Positions 11,201-23,045 of a stretch of DNA of 64,000 bases are shown here, in pieces. Position numbers and translations under genes: made by a program. The DNA lies in the NCBI RefSeq assembly GCF_958295425.1, contig NC_081151.1, positions 12,632,606-12,696,605 of the forward strand, in the 5' to 3' direction. The notes under the pieces are model-generated. The model was not told the origin of the DNA, ran no database searches, and saw only the letters and a program-made list of their open reading frames with translations. The stretch's first letter is position 1, and every line of letters starts with the position of its first letter. This DNA is from Solea solea. Its lineage: Eukaryota; Chordata; Actinopteri; Pleuronectiformes; Soleidae.

Positions 11201-13238
11201 CTGTAAATGCTTGTCAAATCTTAAGATGAACACACACATCAGCCCCCAATGAGAACCTTTTAATTCCACCTCTGTTTTACATACAGCACCTGACAGTTTT
11301 ATATTTTGTTTGACTGGATCCAGGCGACTTTCTACATCTGTGTAGAACTTTAATCTTCTATTACGATGTTGTTGCTATGAGCAAATCTGAAATTGTTAAA
11401 TGGGACTGAACCATGTTATATTTAAATTGCTGAAAATTATTCTGATGGTCGTGTCTGATCCTACATACATGTGTTCAAATATGATGTGTTTTGACAGAGA
11501 CATGATTTTTTTTAACTGTTTCGTCCTTTATAAGTCATGAGTGGGTAGATTCCTATCAGAATGTAATGAAACATACTGCACATGGGTGATTAATTACCCA
11601 TCACAAAATATTCACATTGATCCGTTAAACATTGATTGGTTCTGTTGCCATTGCTTTTTTCTGTTAAACATTGCCATTCCTGAATCCAAAATATCCACAT
11701 ATTCCGAAGTTCTTTTCCACCACTTATACTCGTGCTCATTCTGAAAAGAGTCCTCTGCTCTGCTGCTTAAAATGAAATCATCCTTTTGAAACTTTATTAT
11801 TATGATCTGAGACATGAAATTGTAGCAAATATACAAAAAAGGTATCAGGAAGGAAGCAAATACTTTTCCCCTCAGAATTTCACAGTCTTTTTATGCAGCA
11901 AAGTAAACAAAGACTTCATCTTTTGATATCTAGGCTGAACTTGGGTTCAAAATGGATCTCTTGGACATTGGTGGTGGATTCCCTGGTACAGATGATGTCA
12001 AACTCAAATTTGAAGAGGTAAAATTACCTTTAAAAATATTTTGCATTCTGAATATATACATTTTTGTATCTATACATTGAGACTTTGCTGCCTTATGTTA
12101 CTAGCTAATTTATAAATTGACACTTTTTATTCTCTCTAGCTCACAGCTGCTATCAACCCTGCTCTGGACAAGTATTTCCCTGCTGACACTGGTGTTAAGA
12201 TCATTGCTGAGCCAGGACACTTTTATGTAACTTCTGCTTTCACACTGGTTGTCAACATCATTGCCAAGAAGGTCATCATGGACGAGGAGTCAGACTCTGA
12301 TGGTAAAATAATCGTTTTATTTGTTACTAACATTTTTTCCTGTTCAAAATTGACATTTTGGTGATGTGACAAAGACATTTGTAAAATGTGACAAAAAAGG
12401 TGACACAAATACAGACCAATGGCTTCAGTGACTTGGAGGCATTTATAAAGTTTACGAGAACAAAAAGTGTAAAGTTACATAAATAAATAATAGTCAACAA
12501 GTGCAGGCTATTTAAAAGAAAAATCATCCCGATTAATCTTTCTTTGTTGACTCTTGTTGTCATTTCAGTAAAGTCAACTTCTCAGGAGTACCATGTAAAT
12601 TTGCCAGCTGAAAGGCAGCAGTGAATTAAATTAAATTACGCTTTCTTCACAGATAAAGACAAAGTGATCAACAACAAGACTCGGATGTACTACATCAATG
12701 ATGGAGTGTATACATCTTTCTCATTCATACCCATGCACAATATCAAGGTTCTGCCAACACTGCATAAGGTAATCAAAAAGGAAGGAATAAAATGGTGACA
12801 AGTCAAATCATCACACATTTTGATCAATGAAAGGTGAAACAAATAACAATCAATCGCTTTCTCTCTCTTTCCCTCTCCTCAGAAGCCAAAGCCAGATGAA
12901 ACCATGTACCCATGTAGTATCTGGGGCCAAACCTGTGATGGTGCGGATCGCGTTGTTGAGCAGTGTTTCCTGCCTGATCTGCAGGTGGGCGACTGGCTGG
13001 TCTTTAAAAACATGGGTCACTACACCATAGCTGCCTCCTGCTTATTTAATGGATTCCAAAGACCTGGCATTCACTACATGATGTCTTGTCCTGCCTGGTG
13101 AGTGATTTGGTCACTTTTCAAGCGCCTCAAGAGTAACTAGATTTTACTTATGTTTTGGGGAATCTAACTTTGATCTACTTTGTCTTCTCCAGGCCTCTCG
13201 TGCCTGCCAACTCCTGTGGAGGAGTCTCACCTGTGTGA
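8269..13238 (+). CDS. Ornithine decarboxylase paralogue, probably non-catalytic and C-terminally truncated
   Basis: Nine coding exons: 8269-8370, 8815-8988, 9076-9248, 10592-10808, 11934-12017, 12140-12302, 12653-12768, 12883-13097 and 13193-13238, all with GT-AG junctions and continuous phase, giving 429 residues (human ODC1 has 461). It is a PLP fold III decarboxylase: the PLP lysine motif [18 protein letters not shown] (H197), the DIGGGFPG loop and the CDGAD motif with C360 are present. Human R277 is His here (codon 12218-12220, in AEPGHFYV) and D332 is His (codon 12736-12738). R277 contacts the PLP phosphate and D332 the substrate, so activity is doubtful. The antizyme-binding segment (about residues 117-140) is conserved. 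The last exon is frameshifted relative to the copy at 18294, replacing the destabilising tail with 14 residues. The start matches the other copy (MNTATPTE). The 5' UTR acceptor is at 8245; an AATAAA lies at 13451. An antizyme-inhibitor-like role is inference. Confidence 0.9.
9597..10014. mobile_element. Non-autonomous hAT-type element in intron 3 of the ODC paralogue
   Basis: A 418-bp insertion flanked by a perfect 8-bp direct repeat, GTACCTGA (9589-9596 and 10015-10022), which is the target-site length of hAT transposons. The ends are imperfect inverted repeats starting TAGTG. The right part has repeated GACCCGACCCAAC blocks. No transposase is encoded. Confidence 0.8.
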
Positions 13239-13309
13239 AAAGTCAGCCTGTGGCCAAGATGGAGAGAAACATGCCCAGAAGTCACATTAATGGCTAATAA
13301 CTCACAAAG

Positions 13310-13420
13310 AGTTTGAACGGGTTATGTATGTATATATACATATACATATATACATATATACATATATATATACCTAAATATACATATATATATATATATT
13401 TATTTATATATATTTAGGAA
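13310..13420. repeat. TA/CA-rich microsatellite in the 3' UTR of the ODC paralogue
   Basis: Alternating TATA and CATA tracts with strong self-complementarity, just downstream of the stop and before the AATAAA at 13451. Confidence 0.8.
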
Positions 13421-13450
13421 TCACATCAAATCATTTTACAAAAACATGAA

Positions 13451-13456
13451 AATAAA
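13451..13456 (+). terminator. Polyadenylation signal AATAAA, ODC paralogue
   Basis: Canonical hexamer 213 bases after the stop codon. Cleavage is predicted shortly downstream. Confidence 0.55.
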
Positions 13457-13479
13457 TGAGCGATACTTTATACAGACCA

Positions 13480-14630
13480 TAACTACTGTGTGTAATTTGC
13501 ATTTAAATGTCTTTAACATAGACTCTTGTTGTAAGTGGTGCATGCACGCTAGTATGGCAAGCCGTTTTAACATTTAATCGAACCACACTCCTATCCATAA
13601 TCACATTTTAGACAATTGTAATTTCAGATATCCACGACTGCATTCATTCTAGGACAAATGACATAATGTACCCCAGAATGCAATTCGCCGGAACATAGCA
13701 GCAGAGAAAACAAATATAAACCAGGTCTCGTGGTCTTCGTCTGCCTGGACATTAGCTGTAACTTACATTCTCAGTTCAGCCAAACTGTTCCTAAGTTCAT
13801 CATTCATGTCTGGAGACAGTAAATGTTTGATTCTCTCAAGATTTCTACCACAGTTGTCGATAGTACGATGATCTCTCTCTCTTGTCCGAGAGCGTCCACA
13901 GAGGCGAGCTGATCACCTCTGACAACGTCGCTGCCAGACTATAAATACGTCATATCTTAAGACAAAAACCACATTTTTCTTAAAACTGCATTCTGTGTAA
14001 TATTTATTTCAGGTTTATATTTGTTTGCTCTGCTGCTATGTTTTTATATTTTCTTGTATTCTATACATCACAAAACAACTTTCATTAAGCTCACTTATTT
14101 ACATATTTATTTTATTTTCATTGACGATTCTATAAAACATACTAGAAGTGATAAACTATTTATTGTGAAATATTTGCAGGAAAATCTGCTCTGTGGATTC
14201 ACACCAAAGAGTACAGAAAATGATTGAGAGCATTTAGACGTTTATTTATGTAAAACGTTGCAGCAGCTCTGCAAAGAGGATGGCGTCATGAAAAGGCAAC
14301 ACATAAAATGGTCAATTGCCATAAATAAAAACACAGATGTTTATTGAGTGTTGGATCTTTGTATCTTTTTTTCCAGTTGAAAAATTATTAAATATACAAC
14401 ATAAAAAAGAAAGAGTGTTGGAAACATTTTTGGCATGTAGGTATACTACTCAATAAATTCATGACAGTTTTGTCATTTTCAGACATTTTGCAGAGATTTT
14501 TCAAAATGACTATAAATGATTTGATTTGAAATAAAATGAGAAGAGGGACAAAGTCTACATCTTGGAATGGTCTATTTGGGAATAATCATGTTTGAGTCCT
14601 GATCAGTGCTTTAGTGCTTTATATGTGAGG
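13480..14630. other. Non-coding stretch between the two ODC genes
   Basis: AT-rich DNA without a recognisable exon or named repeat. Confidence 0.4.
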
Positions 14631-14635
14631 ATGCA

Positions 14636-15110
14636 TTAGAATAGAATAGAATAGAATAGAATAGAATAGAATAGAATAGAACTTTATTTGTCTGACACCA
14701 AGGGGTGACAGATTTTTTTTTTGACAGGGCTCAACATCACCTTTACACACACACACACACACACGCACACACACACAAGAAATTAAAAAAGACCTAAACA
14801 CAAATACACAAGGGAAAAGTACACCAAATAAAGTCTGAGTAAACAACACACATTGATACTTAAAAGAAAGAAAAGGACCAGCGGCAGATCATTATGAGGT
14901 TACTGAAATTGAAATTCCTCTGCTGTTGGCAGTTGGAATGAATGATTTTTGGAATTTTTGGAATTCTGAACCAAGTGAAGACTCTTCAGAGACTTTTTGT
15001 TGTAATAAAGGCATGAAGAAGCTTTTCAGCATCCTTTAATGACAGGATGTGTCCGATTTTTGTTATGTTGCAGAACAAAAATCTAACCAAACGGGTGGAA
15101 GAAGGCTGAC
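14636..15110. mobile_element. LINE 3'-end-like repeat with an AGAAT pentamer tail
   Basis: An (AATAG)n tract at 14637-14680 runs into AACTTTATTTG, the reverse-oriented tail structure common to fish non-LTR retrotransposons. It is followed by a CA microsatellite (14741-14776) and degenerate sequence. The boundaries are approximate. Confidence 0.5.
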
Positions 15111-17140
15111 TTGCAGGCTTGTTGTATGTATGTTGTATAGAGCTGGAGGCCATGGTAATGCCATCCAGAGTGTGTGTACTTTGTAAAATTACAATACTGC
15201 TAAACAACTTCCACAGGTTCTTCTTCAAATACAGTATGTGCCTCTCTCCTCAGGACTGTATGGAAAAGAGGGCTTTGAATGAGATAAATGTTGACTTCTT
15301 GGCAGAGATGTCTGACATGAAAAACACTAGTGTGGGGTGTGCAAGCTTCCCTAATAAATATTTGATTTTACAGATTTTACAGATTACAATCAAACTTATT
15401 TAGTCCAGCCAGAACTGAAATTCAGGAATTTTAAAATGGTATGTGATGTATGAAGGCCAGTTGAAAACATATAGCAAAGAGTTCCTTATTGTACATGCAA
15501 TGTTGCTAATTATGATTGTACACAGACTAATACAGTCAAGTGTCAACATTAGAGTTTCACTATCTATGATGAAGCAAAAGGCAAGATCTCTTCTTATATT
15601 ATTGTGGATAATACAAGTTATAGAGTCTCCATAGTAATTACAAAGTTACCATAAAGGTAGGACCACAAATCAGTTTTGCAGTAGCCCTTTACAGGTATTT
15701 CAACAATTAAAATGGGCTAAGATGGCTATAATGTTTAAAATATATTCCATCCAATGAAATTTAGTGATTTTGAGGCCAAACAAATATCCTCTCAGCCACA
15801 AGGGAGGAGATCAATTCACTTCGTGGCATGGCAACACTCCATGTTATTGTTTAGACTAGCCCTTATGAGGATAATTTCTTTATGTAAAGACATCTGTAAA
15901 TAATTTTAATTAGAGTAGCTTCCAAGCACAAGCATAAGCAATATATATCAGTGTTGGCGTGTCAGTGTTTTACACTTGACGAGAATGTGTGGGTTGTAAG
16001 GGCTGAGTGGGAGAAGAAGGGTGAGAGGCCTCCATCCATGAAATAGAGAAGGAAAGCTGACACAATCCTGCACAGGATAGCAGCATGCTAAAGCTAGACT
16101 TATATTCACTTTAATTATGTTTCAAGGACTAGTACGCTCTCTGGGTGGTCAGTCTGACCATTACAGAATACAGTCTTGATATTATCATGTGATGATTGTT
16201 GTGAATAATGTGTCATCATTTTATCCAGGATTAAAAGGAGGAGTAGTATACCTTTTTAGGTAATAGAAGATTTGATATAACTTCTTCATGTATAGATTAA
16301 GAGTTATTTTGCAGCAGAACATGAGTGTAAAACAGTAACAGTAGTAGTAGTCAATAGAAGCCTAATTCTATGGAAATCTACTGAGGAAGCAAGGTTTCCA
16401 ACAGAGAACAATTGCTATTCTCCTAACCCTAACAGGGTAGCCATTCTGGGGTAGGCGAGTCTCCTCCTTGCCATTTTTAATTTTACCTGTGTTATACCAG
16501 TAAAATTCTGTGGCCCTTTAAATGGAGAGCTGAGCCAGTGCCACCTCTACAGGCGTATTTCACTGACCCTTGGGGATCTTATACACTAGATGGCAGTGTG
16601 GTGTTATGGTGTTGTGGACCTGCACTCAGTGGTGTGAAGAATGAAAAGAAGAGGTGAGAGAACACAACCCTGTAGGGAGCAAACTGGGGTGTATCAGGGT
16701 AGATGTTGTTGACCTCTCTGTGACCTACTGGTTTAAATGTTCAGTATCCAAAGAATTGCTCGGTCATCTACAGGAGCAGAGTTTTCCAGCCATAAAATAA
16801 ATAATAAAGGCATAAAGATAATGATAAGGGTTTTACAGTGTTTCTGTTTATTATTTACACAGGACAGGACAGTGGATGCATCACAGCCTATTAATTGTAG
16901 TTAATGGAGAGTTACAGTATATTCATGTGCTAGTGCCTAGGTGTGTGACATGTGTGTATCTGTATGTGCATGGGTGTTCATATACAAAACACAGTTTAAA
17001 CATGGTATTTAACATGTCTCTCAGTAATATGTGCTGACCACTAGATGGTGCTCTTGAATCCTAAAGTGATTCAGAAGGCCTTATGATTTTATGTGGTCCC
17101 ATTTGGACAAAACACACAATCATTTTGGCTTTGAACCTAA
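15110..17140. other. Non-coding stretch between the convergent ODC genes
   Basis: No exon with conserved coding character was found. Two short motifs resembling the CTCF core (CACTAGATGGCAG at 16584 and CCACTAGATGGTGCTC at 17038) lie here. Confidence 0.4.
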
Positions 17141-17143
17141 TGT

Positions 17144-17149
17144 TTTATT
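17144..17149 (-). terminator. Candidate distal polyadenylation signal, odc1
   Basis: AATAAA on the - strand, about 1.15 kb after the odc1 stop at 18294. A closer AATAAA lies at 17934-17929, about 360 bases after the stop. Either or both may be used. Confidence 0.4.
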
Positions 17150-18142
17150 TATTTTAAAAAAAGAATACAAAACTTCTAAAACGTTTCCACAGGAAAGCTC
17201 AATGAAATCACCATCCCATCTCATGCGTCTACTTCAAATGTATGGTTAAACATAAATTATTATCACAAATAGATTCCTTGCCTCATGCAAGTTACAAAAA
17301 GTAAGAATATAATAAAATAAGGAGGAGGAGAGAAAGGTATGCAGTCTGCTTCTTGAGTCCCTGTGTTTTCAGTGTTAATCTTGAAGACTTTGGTTTTTGG
17401 TTGCCATTGACCAAGACATGAATGAAGACGATATGACGGGTAGCAGAAAACTTAAATATACAGATTACATTGCTGTCTCAGAAGTTATTACATTTGCTGC
17501 AGCCACAGCAGCCAGAGTCATCAGCAAGATTCAAGCACATTATATTGTCTTGGGAGTATATCACATTTTACTTGTGAAGTAAATTTGGCCAGAAAGGGCA
17601 GAGAAGCATTTAGAGAATAGACACTTAACAGGGTGACAAAAACAATAAAACGGTGTTTGCTGTTTGAACATCTTAAGGACTAACACTTTGGAGTTCTGTA
17701 CAGAAGTGGAGATCAAGATAAATATTAATATAGCAGCCACATAAGGAGTTAAATGACCCCTCCAATCACCTCAGAGTTGCTAGCCTGGACTGTGACTAGA
17801 GCTGTTGAGTAATATGCCAATATAAATAGCATCTCTTCACCTCTGACCATTTATACATTCATAAAAAGTATGTCTGAAAATGATGAGACCTGAGGTGGAA
17901 AGCAAACTTCAGTAAAGTGGTTTTCTGGTTTATTCAGCAAAGTAACACTTTACTTTTGCTTTTCCAATTCAGCAAATACAGGTTCAGTCTAGTACAGTTG
18001 TTACATTAAACTCAAGTAGAAGTGCCCTGCACACTCTGCCTAGAACCCACAGAGACACTTGGGGTGTGATTTAGCTTCAATTAATTTAAAGCATCCATCT
18101 CCAGCTTCCATACAGAACACAGACATTTTGAGCAGCAACATG

Positions 18143-18164
18143 CCCCCCCCCCCCCCCCCCCCCC
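18143..18164. repeat. Poly-C tract (22 C)
   Basis: An uninterrupted run of C on the + strand (G in the odc1 transcript), inside the predicted odc1 3' UTR, about 130 bases after the stop. Confidence 0.9.
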
Positions 18165-18293
18165 ACTCCCCACTCCTCCTGTCAAGTAACTGGCCTTAAA
18201 TGTTCATACATTGGGATCAAAAGGAAGGAAAAAAATCTCCCCAAAGAGAACATTCTCCAAATTGAAAATTAGTGACGCGACATTACTCGGCAT

Positions 18294-20621
18294 TTAAAGC
18301 ACACGGGCCTGACAAGGCTTGGTGCGCATCTCCAAACTGCTCTCTTGGCCACAGCAGGCTGTCACTTCCAACAGGCGAGACTCTTCCACAGGAGCTGGCA
18401 TTCCCTGGAGATTAATCTGCTGCACATGTTGCCTGAAAAAGACAATGCCGACCAAAGTTAGATTCTCTATGGACCATGACATGCACAGAAAACGATTAGA
18501 CTACTTTTGGCTTCTGTGACATAACTCACCAGGAAGGACGGGACATGACGTAGTGAATGTCAGGTCTTTGGAATCCATTGAAGGTGGAGGAGGCAGCTAC
18601 GGTGTAGGCACCCATGTTTTCAAAGACCAGCCAATCGCCCACCTGCAGATCAGGCAGGAAACACTGCTCAACAATGCGATCCAGTCCATCGCAGGTAGGG
18701 CCCCAGATACTGCAAGGGTACATGACTTCATCTGGCTTTGGCTTCTGGGGAGGGCAAAAGAGAGAAGGTTTCTATCGTGACAATTTCTTTGATTGATTAT
18801 ATGCATGTTCCAAGTCTTGCTTTTCCAATTACCTTATGCAGTACTGGGAAACACTGAGCATGGTCATAGAGTATACAGTTGAAAGATCCGTATACTCCGT
18901 CATTGACATAGTACATCAGAGTCCTGTCAGTGGTCCCTTCATCTTCATCTGAAGCAAGCAAAAATAATTTTAAGACCGAGAAATGTGATTTTGGTCGGAA
19001 TAAAGTCATATAAGGAAATCATGACAATTATTTTAAATCCAGTCTGTTACCATCAGAGACTGACTCATCATCCATGATGACCTTCTTGGCAATGATGTTG
19101 ACAACCAGTGTGTATGCAGAAGCTACATAAAAGCGCCCTGGCTCAGCAATGATCTTGACACCAGTGTCGGGGAAATACTTGTCCAGGGCAGGGTTGATAA
19201 CAGCTGTGATCTAGAGAGAATAACAAGTTTTCACATTATTCTGTCAGGAAAAATGTAATCTTTTGCTAACGTTAGTTAGCAAAACCTCCTAGTTTTACTT
19301 TATTGAGAGAGAGAAAATATATTTTGTTCAGCCCTTGACGAACCAGCTCATGTAATTAGTTAAAACATTAAGTATTTAATCTTACCTCTTCAAATTTGAG
19401 TTCAGCATCATCTGTGCCCGGGAATCCACCACCAATGTCCAAGAGATCCATTTTGAAGCCAAGCTCATCCTAAATGTCATAAGATTAAATCTTAGTTTAC
19501 TTTGATGCAAAAACTCAGAAATTAGCTGCATATGTATTTTAATCACAACTCACCCCCATATGAAAAACACAGCGAGCATCAGCAATGGCCTGCTTGTAGG
19601 TCTTCGCATCAGTACAACCACTGCCAACATGGAAGCTGACACCAACCACATCCAGCCCCAGCTCCTTAGCTCGCTCCAAAAGACCTCGACAGGATTTGAG
19701 TTGGGCCCCAAACTTCACACTCAGGCGACAGATGGACTTTGAGTCATCAGTGGCAATTCGTAGCACCAGCCTGTGTACAAGGCCCAAGTAGAGTTATTAC
19801 TTAAAAGGACAACAATTCAGATAAGGTAGCAGAGGAATTAAAATAAAATGTCAAGTTTTTATAACACAGATCTAAAATCTTACTTGGCATTTTCATGACA
19901 ACGGGCAACTTTCATGAGTTCCACTTCACTATCAAAGGTCATCATCTGGACCCCATGAGCAGAAGCATATTTGATCTGAGAAACTTGCTTGCAGGGGTTG
20001 GCGTAGATGATTCGGCTTGGATCCACTCCCAGAGACTGAACCAGCTGAATCTCTGTCTACAGGGGGAAAATACCAACAGTCAGAAAAGAAAATATAAGTT
20101 TGACAAGTTGTCAACCAAAGCAAACCGTCAAGTTTGTTTTTTATTTTATGCTGTGGACATAATTTCAAAACACACCTTGCTCGCACAGTCAAAGCCAGTT
20201 CCCAGGGACGCCAGTGTCCCAAGGACTACCCGGCTGTCGTTACATTTGACAGCGTAGTAAGGAGTGATACGAGGCAGGGCCCTCACCCAGCGCAGGTGTT
20301 TCTTCAACACATCTCCCAAGTCACAGACGTAGAAGGCATCCCTTTCATCCTGTGAAAGTGAAGCAAAGAATAAAATCTCACTTATTATAGACATTTTTCC
20401 TATGGAATAAAATGTACATTGTGATATTTGTGATACAATTTGCAACAACCAAGGACACAGGAGATAATGAGGGGGCGAAAACAGATAATCTGTGTGTCCC
20501 TTTATCAATGGAACCTTACCGTAAGAGATGACTCATTAATCTTCTGCTCCACAATATCCCGGGCGGTGAAACCCTCCTCCAGGAATGGGAATTCAAACTC
20601 GGTGGGAGTGGCAGTGTTCAT
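18294..20621 (-). CDS. odc1: Ornithine decarboxylase (canonical copy)
   Basis: Nine coding exons read down the - strand: 20621-20520, 20349-20176, 20056-19884, 19770-19554, 19469-19386, 19210-19051, 18948-18833, 18744-18530 and 18432-18294, giving 459 residues (human 461). The enzyme makes putrescine from ornithine, the first and rate-limiting step of polyamine synthesis, in the cytosol as a PLP-dependent homodimer. All active-site positions I can check are intact: K69 in YYAVKCND, H197 in VSFHVGSGC, the GGG loop, AEPGR (R277), ILYDH (D332), TCDGLD (C360, D361, D364) and MGAYTV (Y389). The C-terminal tail ([16 protein letters not shown] to QARVL) is full length and should carry the ubiquitin-independent degradation signal. 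Strand and position next to NOL10 match human ODC1, so this is the positional orthologue. Exon lengths equal those of the + strand copy except exon 6 (one codon shorter) and the last exon. Confidence 0.97.
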
Positions 20622-20848
20622 GGTCACAACAGGTCCTTTTGATTACTCACCAGTAAACTGTTAGAGGGAGGCACACTGAGATTACATTCAGCTTTGAGAA
20701 CAGTGTCTTTTGTGTCCTTGATTTCTGAAGCCTATTTTGTTCTCACATAGCGCAACACAACTAATGCTCAAACACTTTTTTGTTTGTTTAATCTGTACAC
20801 CACAACATAATACAGCAACAAGCACACAATCTGCGATGATACACTTAC

Positions 20849-20997
20849 TTGAATATGAAAGAACTGGGATTTAGTACTGCTGTTCCTCAGGTGCAGAGAA
20901 GCCAAGGTGGTTCACCAGTGAATTGAAACCCCTTCAAATAAGACTCAAGGCCAGGGCCTGCTGAGAAGCCAGTGTGTGATTTCCAAGAGTTAAGATT
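20849..20997 (-). other. odc1: Noncoding 5' exon 2 of odc1
   Basis: A 149-nt block bounded by a strong acceptor (TTATTTCTTGTCTGCAG) and a consensus donor (CAA/GTAAGT) on the - strand. It lies between the first exon and the coding acceptor near 20655. It has no ATG. Vertebrate ODC1 genes also have noncoding leader exons. The exon is predicted from splice signals only. Confidence 0.6.
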
Positions 20998-22532
20998 CTG
21001 CAGACAAGAAATAACAGTTAGTCATATAATAGCTTTCAATTAAAATGTATCACATTTCTTTGATGAAATGTTCCTAAATATGGTAAAAGAGAATGCACAT
21101 TTATGTTTGTTTCCATCCACTGCTCTTATTGTAAAATATTGAGAATTAGTTCACTGAGATAAGCAGTCAGTATACCACCACAATAGTATGAGATGGTGCA
21201 ACTGGATGATGCAAATAAAGCGCATCAAGCAAGAATACAAATTGAGACATGAAAATGGTGTTCTCATATTTTGTCAAAATAATATTTTCTACTTGCATCA
21301 AGTCAAGGATTGTGGCCTTTTATCTTCTGTCCACCATTTCCTTTTTTCTTTACTGTGCATTAAAATGTAGAAACTGGATTTCTACTTAGCCATACTTGCC
21401 TTTTATCAATACACCAATTTTTCCAACTCCCATCATGCATAAAAGCTTGTTCAGATATGCTTCGCCTGTATTTAGGTTTCGTTATGTGAAACTCAATGTG
21501 CGGGTTGATAAGACAACTACTTAGCAGCTCTTTGGTTGGTCTCACACTATGAACAAATGTACTGATCACTTGACTTAACTGTTTAACAGTGTAGTCATGA
21601 GCACATTTGCATGTTCTTCAAACCACCATTGTTACACTGTAACACCAGGGTATTCTGGAACACTTTTTTTTCAGCCCCATCTCACATCATTGCAATTATA
21701 CATCCCACCAGTATTTCTATACATCTGTGCAATGATACTGTGCCATTGCACTTCCTCGTGTCGTTTCCATAGTGAGAGGTGTATAGTGTAAATGTGACAA
21801 ATACTATTTAGAATATTTTTATTTTTCACAAAAACGTAACTACATCACGTAATCTCGTGTAATCGAATTTAAAAAGCATACATCAGCCATCAAAGTGTTT
21901 TAAAACGCTCCATTTTCCTGTCATCACATACGCAGCAAAGGGGGGAAAAAGGAAATCAATGAAATGACGATGCGCTCAAATCCCGCCCACTCAGGATTTA
22001 ATCCAATCACTAAAGTATACGCCTATATCTTAAAAACATCGTCACGTAAACGAACCAATCAGCGACCACGACATGATGCCTACGTCATTATGCCGGTTCC
22101 TGCTCGAGCCCGGTCTGCCATGAGGCTAACGGGCTATTTCATTTCGATGTGGTTTGTTCAAAATACCCTCAAACAGACCTTAAACGAACAAAATCTTGCG
22201 TTGATACGTTTAAGTCTGAGGTTTCACAATGTCATTCGCGGTAATACGTCAATTCATGTTCCTACACACACAATTTAACTATTAACTGATAAATCAGTCT
22301 GCCATGCCCAGCCACGTTGTACTGTTGGATAACACTTACACACGGTTCTGAAGTTAAGTTACATGACAATAAAAACGTAACAGCCCTCAATTACCGTCCT
22401 TCCCATTGTTCTTTTCATAAGACGCCATTACTGAGCCGGCTTTTAAGGTAACGGTTGCTAATATCACACAGCAAATATTAAAGTATAATACAACTATTTG
22501 TATGACACCGAAGGAAAACAATTTTCGCTCAC

Positions 22533-22635
22533 CTTAAAAAGCATTTACAAAGAGTTTGCCCATTAGACAAAAAAAGCCCGAAAGAAAGAAGTCGGCCACT
22601 GACGCTGAAGCCCCGCTGATGCGTTTGAAAATGGA
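22533..22635 (-). other. odc1: Noncoding first exon of odc1 with an upstream ORF
   Basis: Starts about 30 bases after a TATA box and ends at a TAAG/GTGAGC donor at 22533. It contains a complete 9-codon upstream ORF (ATG at 22563, stop at 22536-22534) that ends one base before the donor. Mammalian ODC mRNAs also carry a short inhibitory upstream ORF. The exact transcription start is inferred. Confidence 0.6.
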
Positions 22636-22660
22636 GTAAGAGCTGGCGCAGTGTCGTCAG

Positions 22661-22718
22661 TATTTATAGCTAGCTCGTAACCAAGGCAACGCAGCCAGCT
22701 GGAACCGGCCGCCCATCC
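22661..22718 (-). promoter_or_regulatory. odc1: odc1 core promoter (TATA box and GC box)
   Basis: On the - strand, TATAAATA lies at 22668-22661 and a GGGCGG GC box at about 22715-22708, within a locally CpG-rich segment. A TATA box and Sp1-type sites are known features of vertebrate ODC promoters. Confidence 0.65.
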
Positions 22719-22834
22719 ACGAATGAACCGGTTTAGTCTTGTCATTTCATCCACATGGTGGGAAGAACGATTAACCCACACTGGATCACTTAATCACAAT
22801 TTATTTATGTAAAAGATAATGTATGTATATACAC

Positions 22835-23045
22835 ATACTTCAACGACTAACTGATAACTAAATTAATCAACTCATTTTGTAATCCATCAATGGGTTTGAA
22901 TGTTTATTTTAAAATTAAAACAAGTTCTTAGATTATTTGTTTTTCACTTTCTTAGAAGTGAATATTGTTTGGATTGTTTGCTTCACATAAAAAAAGAAAT
23001 AATTCAGACTGAATCATTTTGCTCTGTAGACAAAAAACATTTATG
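22835..23045 (+). repeat. Dispersed AT-rich repeat, copy 2 of 4
   Basis: Contains the same ordered blocks as the copy at 7205: ATTAATC-rich start, TTGCTTCACATAA, TGAATCATTTTG and GACAAAAAACATTT. Confidence 0.5.

Noticed and set aside
14021..14227. Small hydrophobic frame between the ODC genes
   Set aside because: AT-rich chance frame without splice signals, homology or context.
16420..16440. CTAACCCTAAC resembling a telomere repeat
   Set aside because: Only about one and a half units; too short to be an interstitial telomere tract.
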